64,000 bases of DNA from Plasmodium coatneyi. Lineage: Eukaryota; Apicomplexa; Aconoidasida; Haemosporida; Plasmodiidae. The notes below the pieces were generated by a model that had not been told where the DNA came from, ran no database searches, and saw nothing but the letters and a program-made list of their open reading frames with translations. Of this stretch, positions 33,956 through 43,989 are shown piece after piece (the first letter of the stretch is position 1; the number at the start of each line of letters is the position of its first letter). The stretch is from NCBI RefSeq assembly GCF_001680005.1, contig NC_033569.1:310001-374000 (forward strand), in the 5' to 3' direction. The position numbers and the translations under genes were made by a program.

Positions 33956-35889
33956 CTAGTCCTTCTGCTCGATCGCGTCGAGGTGGCAAGATACCCTGCA
34001 GTGGAGCAAACCCAGAATGAGCAAACCATGAGGTGCTAAATAATATACAGTTAAACAGAGCTGCGTGTGTAAAGTGCAATTCGGGAAGGGCAAGGGGAAA
34101 ATATATGGAGTGCTCACCGTATGAACTGACTATATTACATTTTTCATTAGTGCGTTCGCACTTTTGCCAACTTACAGATAATTCAGGAGCGTCCCCAAGA
34201 TGTGCGACACCACCAGAAGCAGGAGGATGTAGAAGGCCACCAACTCCTTCTTCTTACTCTTCCTACGGGGGGAGGGAACACCAGTTGCCATATGAATGTA
34301 TATAAAAGTGAGCATGTGACGTTACATATATTCGTAGTTGCCGCTTCGCCCGTTTGCCGTTCCGCCGCCTGGTTCTCTTACTTCCTCACCAAGGAGGTGC
34401 CGTAAACGCCGCCCGCAAAGTAATCTGCACAGCGCTTGGGCATGACACGGAAGGCAGAACAGATCAGACGTATGCTAATGTCCTTGTTCAGCTTCAGCTT
34501 GTATGTATGCCCATTTATCTGTATCGAGTAAACATAGAACTTGGTTTTTATCATGTCCTTCATATAAGCGTGGAAATTTTTTAAAAAGCATTTGTTGACT
34601 TCCTGCACGGGTACCCCCAAGTGGGCTAAAATTTTGTCCGAACATTTTTTCGACAAATCGTTCGACCCACTGGAGCAGAGATTTTTTTCGAACCCAAAGT
34701 CGAACAGGGCATTTATGTACTGGATGAATTTTTCGCTGAACCGTTTGTTCTGTGCGTAGGTTGGGAGGTTCTCCCCTGTGGTGCTTTTCCCCCCCTTGTG
34801 GTCGTCTCCCCCCGTGGCGGTCAACTGGTAGACGCACAAACTGCGGACCTGCTGCTCCACCACCTCCCTCACAACATTGGAGTTCATGTAGTCAGGCTTG
34901 CTTATACAGTAGGACGAATCACGGATGAAGCAAAAGCGGGGGTCGATGGTAAAATTTTTGTGAATGCTAAAATGAATCTCATACGTTATATGCTCCTTCA
35001 AGTCGAGAAGGAAGTTTTTCATGTAGTGAAAAAAAGTGTAGTTAAAATATTTCCCAAAGTCTAAATGATAATTTATATGCACAACATCACTCTTGTTTGT
35101 TATTCCCCAATACAACTCAAACGTGTACTTATCATACTGATCCTTCTGCTGATAAGCTATCATGGAGTCGTATGGCACCAAGTATGTCAGCACACTGGAA
35201 TGCAGGATCGTTGTGTTCAGATCCTCGTGCGGATTGTATATCTCGTTGTCATATAGGAAATTATCACAAATGAAGACCAACGCAGTGGCACTTGTATGTT
35301 TGTGCAGATAATCCATGAACTGGAAAATGTTCTTTAAGCTGTCTTTATATTTTATGTGAACGAAGAGCACACAATTGTTCGTAATTAGCACGTCCTCCCC
35401 GTGGGTGGCTTTCCCCTGGATTGCACCCCCACGGATGAATTCCCCTTTTTCCTTCCTCAAATTGCAATGTAAGTTGGTAATCCTCTTCTGCATTTCCACC
35501 AAATTGATCACCGCATCGAGGTCATCAAAATTGGTGTGCAAGTATATTCCCCTACTGTGAACCCTGTGCTTTATAAACTTATATGGCAGGTGCACCAGTA
35601 TGCCGTCTATGGAGTCGTTCGCAGGGAATATCCTCAGGATGCCCTCCGCAAACGGCGTCGATCTGCCTACTAGAGGAAAGAAAGCTGCCCAGGCGGAAAA
35701 TACCCGCCTCGACGAAACTGCACCCCCCATTTGGGCCTTCACGTGAAACTTGGGCGCATGCTTGGGGGGGAAATTCCCACGGAGGAGTGTGCCTGCGCTG
35801 GGCCCACACAAAAATGACCACGCCGAGAACAACGTTGCGGGTGTTTTGCGGCGCCTTTTCAATCCCACAAAATGGAAAAAAAATTGCAA
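33956..35889 (-). CDS. Divergent vacuolar-sorting-receptor-like type I membrane protein, 3 exons
   Basis: Exons are 35889-34382, 34262-34176 and 33995-33956 (1635 bases, 544 aa). I do not recall a named Plasmodium gene. Residues of the plant vacuolar sorting receptor (VSR) lumenal domain appear in order. First is a PA-like part (CVLFVHIKYKDSLKNIFQFM, ATALVFICDN), then YCISKPDYMNSNVVREVVEQ and VRSLCVYQLTA, like YCAPDPE...GKDVVVQNLRQACV. Next is CSDKILAHLGVPVQEVNKC, like CADxVIxSLGxDxxKIDKC, and finally YSIQINGHTYKLKL followed by LICSAFRVMPKRCADYF, like LPTLVINxxQYRGKLxxxAVLKAICSGFxETTEPxxC. EGF repeats are absent. A TM at about 510-532 is preceded by KKSKKK, and the tail is about 12 residues without a YMPL-type motif. 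The N terminus is uncertain: a hydrophobic MSIFFAIFF lies just upstream in another frame across poly-T runs. Confidence 0.7.
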
Positions 35890-36058
35890 AAAAAATTGAC
35901 ATCAATGTGGAAGGATGTCCCTGCTATATTCCATCGGGGCAAGGCATAACTGACGAGCGAACGTTCAAGCAAACGCGCACACCAATGACATAGTGTGCAT
36001 GTGTTCAAAAGGAGGCGGAGAATGGCCGCCCAGAATTCTACCTCTCCTCCGTCAATCA
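35890..36058. other. Short spacer, VSR-like upstream / ankyrin gene downstream
   Basis: Only 169 bases separate two minus-strand genes. It is the 5' flank of the VSR-like gene. Two short poly-A runs (35877-35893 area) confuse its reading frame and true start. Confidence 0.5.
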
Positions 36059-36982
36059 TTACGATGAGGCTCTGAAGTAGTCGAAAATGTTCTTCCCGAG
36101 GGGATTCCCATTATTGATACACGTGCTAAGCAAAGGAGTGCCATTTTCGTCTGTCATGTTTAATATATCCTTAAACGCGCTGAGGTCATAACTGGAATTG
36201 TCCCAAATGGAACGAATCACCTGTGGATGGTCCAAATCGACGTAAATCTCCTCCTTGGATGGGTCAAAGTTCAATTTGTTTATCTCATAAAATGTATCAT
36301 CCTTCGTACAGTAATACAAACAGTAGGTTAAATAAAGGAACAGCAAGTCATTGTCGTTACTGTAAGTAATGTACAGAAGAGGGTGAGGATATATACTTTT
36401 CTCAACAAAGGGACAAATAAATTTATTGAACAATTTTTTTAACACTTGTATGTTCCTTTCAAATATTGATACACTTAATAAATTCCCCTTTTCAAAGCTG
36501 TTAACATTGATGTCTATATCTTTTTTTTCCATAAGTATGTTGAAAATTTCATAATTTTGTGTGATCAAACTGTACAATAAAGCATTCGCCATATGTTTGT
36601 CCTTCTGATTGTAGTCAATATTTTGTTCAATTAAATATTTGGAGATTTCCGTATTTCTGTTGAGGACACTAATTATCAGTCCATTTTGCTCTTCATTATT
36701 TATGCTATTTATTAAATTTGTGTTTTCAATTATAAATTTGACGTTGTTCATATTATTTCCGTAAATTGCAAAATGGAGCACATTATTTTTGTTTGCGTCC
36801 ATGTAGTCCTTAATCATCTCGTACTTTTTTCCTCCCTGTTTTGACTCCCCTGTGCCTTCATCCCCCCCTGCACCTTCGGCTTTCTCCTTTTTAAGGAGCC
36901 CCTCCATGGCCGTCCGCAGCTCCTCCACGCTCCTTTCGCTCGAGCATATGAACAAGTTCTTTATTGAAAACAGTTCCCCCAT
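36059..36982 (-). CDS. Ankyrin-repeat protein
   Basis: A single exon encodes 307 aa. At least four ankyrin-like repeats are visible from residue about 60: NNVLHFAIYGNNMNNVKFII, NGLIISVLNRNTEISKYLIE, ANALLYSLITQNYEIFNILM and GNLLSVSIFERNIQVLKKLF. A fifth degenerate one with NGTPLLSTCINNG lies near the C terminus. A low-complexity Gly/Glu stretch (AEGAGGDEGTGESKQGG) interrupts residues 34-51. There is no signal peptide, TM or enzymatic domain. Such proteins act as protein-interaction scaffolds; the partner is unknown. The function remains unassigned. Confidence 0.85.
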   Translation of the reverse strand: MGELFSIKNLFICSSERSVEELRTAMEGLLKKEKAEGAGGDEGTGESKQGGKKYEMIKDYMDANKNNVLHFAIYGNNMNNVKFIIENTNLINSINNEEQNGLIISVLNRNTEISKYLIEQNIDYNQKDKHMANALLYSLITQNYEIFNILMEKKDIDINVNSFEKGNLLSVSIFERNIQVLKKLFNKFICPFVEKSIYPHPLLYITYSNDNDLLFLYLTYCLYYCTKDDTFYEINKLNFDPSKEEIYVDLDHPQVIRSIWDNSSYDLSAFKDILNMTDENGTPLLSTCINNGNPLGKNIFDYFRASS

Positions 36983-38635
36983 TGTGTTACGTGGTTACAA
37001 CTTTTGCGACTACTTTTCTGGCGCACGGGCAGGCTGCCACCCCTTCTGTTTCTTTTCGCTTCTGTCACCCACGGGGAGCCACTTCCTCGATGCTTACTCA
37101 CTAACTATGACAGTCACGGCGGACTCCCACCAGAGTTGCCTTCACGCTATCCGCAAAAGAGACTAAACTGTATCACGATGTAGAACTGTGCGAATGTTCC
37201 TTCGTATATAGGAGTCTTGCCTTATATCTGACAAGAGCAGAGACTATTAAAAAAAGAAAAAAGCGGTTACCCTTTTGTGCTATCCTAAAAGAGCAGGACT
37301 GCATCGAATATTTTTATGGAACTACAATTTGGCTATCACTCGGGGAGAAAAAAAAAAAAAAAAAAAAAAATTCTGAACAGCAGGTCAGGCGAGATTTATG
37401 CGTCATTTTTTTTTTTTTTTTTTTTTTTTTTTTCCGTTTTGGCTAGCCACCAACGGGTTGGCTCTCTCAACTTGTTGTTCAACCAAATGTAGGTCAAATT
37501 AAAAGAAGGGGGAAAGAGTTTGTTCATCAGATTACAAAAACATATACCAGTTGTGTATATATCATAAAATTTTAAAGCGAATAAATCGAGGGGGTGAACA
37601 ATACATGTACATGTAAGCATATACATATGCGTATGCTTGTATATAATCCACGTGGTGGTATGCAAAAAACGTGGGGTGAACCCTGTAAATCAAACTTCGG
37701 CACAGGTGGAGGAGAAGCCCTTCTAGACTGATACTCTCGGGGGAACTTCCTAGGGCCCCCTGTTACCAAATGGAGGGCAACGCACGAGTAGACTAAACGG
37801 GTGCGAACCAATGTGCGCGCAGATCAATATTGGCATAGCTAAAGTACTAAAGCAGCGCCCACACGCACAGAAGCCTTCGGAAGGGGGGATCCACCAGCTA
37901 CAATCAGCAGCTGGATTTTACAAAATTTTGTGGCAAGGAAAAGAAATCGAATTTCTGGATAGATGGTACATAAATCCGTCCTGCTCAATCTCGTAAGCAA
38001 AAATTCACTAGATGGTCCATTCCAGAGCGCGACACTATGGTTGCCATAAAACATGACGGAAGGAAAAAAAAAAATCCTCAAAATGGCAGCTAAAATGTGA
38101 TATGTCCCAACCGTTTGGGGAACTTTGCCTACCGGTTGTAAATTAAAGAAAAAAGAAAAAAGGTAACAATTTTTCCAACACTAACGCTTCGAATCGTCTT
38201 ATGGCTTCATCCTTCCTCACAACTGCTACACCGCGTATTCGCTCGATCAAGCGTGCCTGCACTCATATATATCGTATCTTCTTGCTCCACGGAGGTGGAC
38301 GGTTTGCCGTGTTGCACCCTCTTAGCATCCCCAGCTGGGACAAAATAAATGGCAAAAGTGTTGTATCGCATATCGGTCGTCTCTTCCCTCCATTAGGTAC
38401 CCCGCAAATGAGCGAACCTAGATGTATAGGGCATGAACCCTTATACATATTCCAATAAACTTACATTTCGCTGTGATTTCCTTCATTCAAAACTTCGAAG
38501 GCAGCTTCCTCCTTTTTAGGGGGGTGCGCCCTACTGATCCTGCCAAAGCTGTTCAATTTATGCTCCCACGTAAATAATCCTTTTTGTGTTCTGTCCATTT
38601 GGATATTCTACCTGGTGTGTTAACTTCCTGGCAGC
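36983..38635. other. Intergenic: ankyrin gene upstream / epsin-like downstream
   Basis: The 1.65-kb region holds poly-A at 37351-37370 and poly-T at 37406-37433. Both neighbours are on the minus strand. No convincing gene is present. Confidence 0.55.
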
Positions 38636-40171
38636 TCATCTGGAGCGCCCCGACTTGTTCCTTCTGGAGCTCCTGCTCTTCCGATTCTTATCCCGTGCGT
38701 GGGATTTCTTCTTTGAAGAATAACTGGAGTGGCTTGAAGCCGATGAGTAGCGGGACGACCGTGACGACGATCTCGACGCAGAGGATGAGGCAGACGAGTT
38801 ACGAGAGGAACTTCGGGATGATACACACGATGATGAACGAGCTGACTTGGAACGAGAAACATATGAAGATCTCGAACCATCATGCGACGCTGAAGAGGAG
38901 CGTGAATATTTTGAAGAATGTGAAGATGCATTTCTGTGCTTTCTTCCTCTGCCGGATTTTCTTCTGCTTGATTTATGCCCTGATATGTAGCCACTGCTCC
39001 GACTTCTACTCCCATCGGTACCACTGCCACTGCTGCTACTGCTTCCGCTGCTGCCACTACTATTGTCGGATGAGTCTGAGTCTGATGAAGACGCACTGGC
39101 AGAATTATTTCCACTGCCTCTTCTCATGTCATCCGACCTGTGCACATTATCATTCATGTCGTAATTATTGCTTGCATATTTGTTTAGCATATTTCTCTCT
39201 TCCTCTATCTGATCGAAGATACTTTTTTCTTGTGGATTTCTTGTAGTTCTGGTATCCATATAATTTCTTTTATTACTCTCCAACATTTTCTTCCCTTTAT
39301 TTTTTGTTTTTTTTTTCCGACTTGAAAAAAATCCTTTTTTTTCAATCGGCTTGGATTCTATATTAGTGCAGATGTTTGCATATTTCGCAGCTTCCATTCT
39401 TTCATTCTTCAAATGTTTGTTGTCTCTTAACAAGGTTAAAATATTGTTTGAAATTTCTCTTATGCATACTCCCTTGTCTTTTAGATCTTCTAAAAAGGTA
39501 AAGTGCGTCAGCTTTTTAATGAGTTCCTCCTTATCCTTCACGTCGCTGATGAAGTACTCGCACCCGTTCTTCATTACGTACTCGCACAGTCTTAATCCCT
39601 GCGGGGGGGAAAGACACCCAAAAAGGGGGGGGAAAAAAAAATTAAAAATCTACGCTAAAATTGGTATACGTATAGCCAAATCAAGTCCATCATTCCCAAA
39701 ATGACATATCAAAAAGGGGAAACTTTTTTTTTTTTTGGTGGAGGAAGGCTCCTAGGCTCGAACTAACCTTGTATATTCTCCTCCATTTTGACGGCTTCTC
39801 CTGGATTGCCTTGAAAACCTCGCTGAGGACTCTCTTATAGTAATTCGCATCGTACGTTGAGATCGACAGGTCATACAGAAGGCTATTCGACACGCCATAG
39901 TTTTTGTTGTTTAGTGCTTCTTTAAGGTTTTTTTCAAACTGATTGGACTCTAAATATCTAAAAAGGGGGGTTGTGGTGAAGATAAGGGTAACATAACATG
40001 CTACGAAAAATTGCTTCTTCATTGGGGAGTATTCCACAGCGCACACATTTTTTTTTTTTTTTTTTTTTTACTCCCCCCAGTGTGAAGGGAAAAAAATGTG
40101 TGCAAGTCTTACTTCTGCAAATAGTTGTTTATGCTTAACACCTTTGAATTAACCTTTTTAAATAATAACAT
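38636..40171 (-). CDS. EpsL: Epsin-like protein: ENTH domain with Ser/Arg-rich tail, 3 exons
   Basis: Exons are 40171-40113, 39957-39768 and 39598-38636 (1212 bases, 403 aa), phase-consistent. Residues 10-150 form an ENTH domain: FEKNLKEALNNKNYGVSNSL, YDLSISTYDANYYKRVLSEV, KPSKWRRIYKGLRLCEYVMK, FLEDLKDKGVCIREISNNIL and LLRDNKHLKNERMEAAKYA correspond to the helices of epsin/Ent proteins. ENTH proteins bind phosphoinositide membranes and recruit clathrin or AP complexes; the Toxoplasma homologue EpsL associates with trans-Golgi clathrin/AP machinery (from memory). The remaining tail (about 230-403) is Ser/Arg/Lys-rich with no visible clathrin box, NPF or ubiquitin motif. The start ATG directly follows a CAG that could be a 5'-UTR splice acceptor; I chose it because the ENTH helix begins a few residues later. 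Confidence 0.88.
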
Positions 40172-42081
40172 CTGCAAGGTGGGTGAAGATATGGGCGCAT
40201 GATGAAGGACCGTCTCCTCACTACACGATGTGGGGAAACGAAATGTGCACGCTAAAAAATGGTACATGACCACACTGATAACGTTTTAATATCAGGGCCA
40301 CTTTCCCCACTTTCTGCTCTTACCTTTATGGCGGCATAGGAAAAAAGATAAATTTGAAAAATTGAAGAAATTTCTTACTGTTGGATGATTCACAAAGGGG
40401 GAAAATGGTCGAGGGTGCGATGCAGTTACGCCTGTTGGGGTGTACTTCTGAGTGTCTTCTCAGACGCACTTATGTGTATGCACAGACGCCCCCAATTCAC
40501 ACACAACACAAATCCACGTGTACGACTGTTGAACAGAGACACCCTTCTGAAACAACTAATTCCAAGTTGCGCCTTGCACTTACGGGTGACACAGTTGCAG
40601 ACAGAAGGGGGAAATTTTCACAGCAGTACACCCCCAATGCTGTCCAAATGGTACAACAATATGGCTCCAATACCCCCCCGATGATGGCGCAATATCAATG
40701 GGGACCCGTGTAACGGTTAAAAATGCAGTCCCAATTTTTTGCGGACGATTAAATGCAGCACAACTAACACTTCACGAAAAAAAAAAAAAAAAAAAAAAAA
40801 AACGCTCGGGGGGGAATTTTACAACTAATTGTTGAACAAAAAAATAAAATAAAAAAAGTACTTAACAGGATTAAGTTAAACTTCGCACGTGAAATAAAAT
40901 TGGCCATTCAAATGGGAGAATTAAAATGGCCCAATCAATTGTCCAATCAGTTGGCGACACGAAAAAAACCAAGCGAACGGATGCGGACATAAACACAAAG
41001 TGGACATGCGAAACACGGCGCCGTTTTTTTTTTTTTTTTAAAGCGCCATTGGAGGAATCCCGGGGGGGAATCACCAACGAGGTAAAATCTGCTTTTGTAA
41101 AGACTGTTCGTATAGGTTGGGGGAAGGTTCTCTCCCGGGGCATCAAACGAAAGGCGGCACGGCAAAGGAATAACAGCGCGTCGAAGACGCAACATAAAAT
41201 TATTCACGAGTGTATATGTACATATAAACGCATAGGTGCGGTTACGCATGTGCGCCCCCTTTTCCAAATGGACAGAAAAATGTAAACGGAAAAAAGAGCG
41301 CCCATTTGGCTTCTTCAAACGGAGGCGAGTTTAGGAACGACCTCGAGAAGAAGGCGCATTTATATGGAAGGTATCCAGATGGGAAAAAAAAAGAAAAAAA
41401 TTTTCACCTGGGGAATTTCCCACTTGTGTTTTTTTTTCTTTCTTTTCTAATAGGGGAGGGGGGCCTGTCCTCACACGCTTAAGAGGACTGTGGCCATATA
41501 TGCAACAAAAAGATATGTTTCCCCACCGTCCAGTGTGATCTTCCTATGTGGAAGGTGGGTATATACATACATTCATGCGTAGGTACATATATAAAGGCGT
41601 TTTTACGTTTGCCCCTTCCCGTGATAGATCTTTTTCACAAAAACGCTTAGCACTGCGTAATCGTCCTGGGACGTTGTTCATATTCACGAGCGTGGGCTAT
41701 TGCGAGCTCTGCCGTGTGACTCTTGCCCCATTGGTACATTCACCAGTGCTGACGATCAAATGAGGTAGGCGAACGGAAAAAGAAATTCCCTCTTCCTTTG
41801 TCAGAAAAGAGGCGATTTCGCATAAACATATATAATTAATATGTACGTGTATGTATATATGTACATACATGTGGAGTCTCTCCTGGTGGATTATTTAAAG
41901 AAAGAGGGATTCCCTCCAGTTTTTTCATGTTCGTTCAATCAAGTAAATGCCGCGTTGTGCTGCTTTTGTTTCCTACGAGGTGCTTTCTACTTATTTTTGC
42001 GTTCACTTTTCCGCGCTGCTCTCACCTGTTCGGGTTCGGTGCTATTTTTTCCATTCCTCAGCTTTTCAACATTTCATCATT

Positions 42082-42114
<33 letters not shown>

Positions 42115-43989
42115 GTGCAACAGGGACACATAAAAAATGACCATTTAGCAGAAAAAAAATAAAGTAAAAAATAATCGTATCACCTTTGGGTATCCCTAAA
42201 AATACGGGTACATGGAAATTTCACTTAGCGCATTTTTTCGTGGACTGTATTTTCCCCTACATGGCATCCCCTCAGCCAGTTTCGCCCCGTCGGTTTTGCA
42301 TCAAACGTTAAAAGAATATGGAGAGCGGCTTACACTCAGGTGAAGGTTTATTAAGTATGCATGTATACGCATGCCTGGATGAACCTTTTTTTTCTTCTTT
42401 TTCCCTTTTTTGCATTTTAAGTTCCCATGTTCCTCTTATCGTTGGAGTGCATAGAGTTGGAACGATCCAAGGGGGATGTGCATCGGACAGGAGTGAAATA
42501 ATAGTCTTCCTTCGTTAATCCGAACGGGAGGTGTGAACATTGGATGGCGTATTCTGAGGTCCCCTCCATGGACTGCCTAATTTGCCCATTGCACCTGTAC
42601 ACTGTTCTACCACATTCGCATGTGCACCAACTGGAGAGGCGTCCCTCCATCAGTTTTACAAAAGCTTGTGAAACTATATCCGCTTGGCGAAATGAACACC
42701 TGGAGGAATTAAAGAAGGGGGAGAATATTCCCCGAGAAATGGCCAAAGGATTGACATGCACACCCGTACATCGCAAGGACCTGTTGGGAAGTGGCGCCCG
42801 GGTGGACAACACCCCTCAAGGAGTGCTCCACCAGGAGGATAATAAACTGTCACCACCCCTGTGCCCCTTTTTATATAGAACTGGTTTTACGTCACCTCGC
42901 ATTGGTATGTGTACCTAAGGGGCATTTCTTCAAAGAGGCGTTTTTTTTTTTAAGGGAAAATACTTTACATTGTTGCGACGGATAGATGTGTAGTTTTCCC
43001 CTTTGACACCATCCAAAAAGGGGCCCTCTCCCTCCATTAGCAACATCTCATTAGGTATTTCTCTCCGCCCCGTGCATGAAAGGTACCATACCGTAGGGGG
43101 GGTGAAAGTCAGGCGCATAACCATCATGTGGGCGAATCATTAGACAGACATTTTTTTCTATTTTTTTTATGCAGTCCCTTGAACTGCTGCGTTAACTTCT
43201 TAAAATGTTGATCCCATGAATATCGTCTTGTCCACACAAAAGTGCTAGCAATATAAACCGCAATATAATGACCTATTAGAAATGGTTTGGGAACTGGGTG
43301 AAGTGTCCGTACCGGAGAGAGAGATTTGTGCATGTCGGGCTGTGTACCTAATTCGTCTCGAGGCGACTCATCCCTACAGGCGCATGGACGCAGACATAAC
43401 ATGGGGTGTCCCTATATCTTCCTATGGTATTTCCCACTTTTTTTTTTTCCAACCGTACGCATCATGCTAACGCTGAAAAGGAAGTTCCCCCTTTGCAAAT
43501 GCGCGGGAAGACATTCGCAGTAGGCATAGCTGCATTATGGCCTCCCTCGCAAGGGGTTCACATTATCATTATTGGAAAAAAAAAAAATTTTAAGGAATTT
43601 CCAAAAATGCGCTAAAGTGTGACGCGGCGAAGTGTGTCTTATTGGAGCCCCCACTGCAGATGCAACATGGTTTAATTATTTTTTTTTTTTTTTTTTCGCT
43701 CATATTTATTTATTTATTAAATTCCCCCTGTGCGTCGCGTTGTTTCCTTGTATGTAGGGCCAAACTATAGCATTCGCAGATGTCCCTATATGTTAATGTG
43801 GACGCGGAGAAGGCGCTCATGAGGATGCCCATAAAGCTGCCCATAAAGCTGCCCCTAACGCCGCTCAACAAGGAGACACATTCCGACTTCGTGTCACAGT
43901 GCGGAGAACTCCTCAAAGGGAAGAAACGGGGAGGAGGCATTTAATCTACCAATAGGCTGCTCTGCCACGCCCATGCTAACCCCCACACC
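40172..43989. other. 3.8-kb divergent intergenic region, epsin-like / kinesin-15
   Basis: This is the longest gene-poor stretch in the window. It holds homopolymers (A-tract 40777-40802, T-tract 42087-42114, T-tract 43678-43696), alternating pyrimidine-purine TATA/GTAT runs near 41840-41870, and many short ORFs lacking domains. Promoters of the two flanking genes should lie at its ends. The only gene-like signal is the small spliced model at 43124-43402. Confidence 0.55.
43124..43402 (-). CDS. Candidate 57-aa single-pass membrane protein, 2 exons (tentative)
   Basis: The second exon (43272-43124) reads HYIAVYIASTFVWTRRYSWD, then QHFKKLTQQFKGLHKKNRKK. This is a hydrophobic segment followed by a basic amphipathic tail, with composition unlike the surrounding noise. 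A short first exon (43402-43378, MLCLRPCA) ends at GCCT|GTAGGG in phase 1 and joins an acceptor CTAATAG|GT with correct phase, giving 57 aa. The layout resembles small inner-membrane subunits of mitochondrial complexes, but no family is recognised. The first exon may be wrong, and the whole model could be chance. Confidence 0.35.
   Translation of the reverse strand: MLCLRPCACRDESPRDELGTQPDMHKSLSPVRTLHPVPKPFLIGHYIAVYIASTFVWTRRYSWDQHFKKLTQQFKGLHKKNRKKCLSNDSPT

Noticed and set aside
33956..35889. The receptor as sortilin
   Set aside because: There are no VPS10 Asp-box repeats (SxDxGxTW), and the length is well below sortilin.
42417..42918. ORFs of 124 aa (+) and 131 aa (-) in the gene-poor gap
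   Set aside because: They overlap antisense to each other, have no domain and no splice or composition support. The CLICPLH string in the plus ORF is not enough for a zinc finger.
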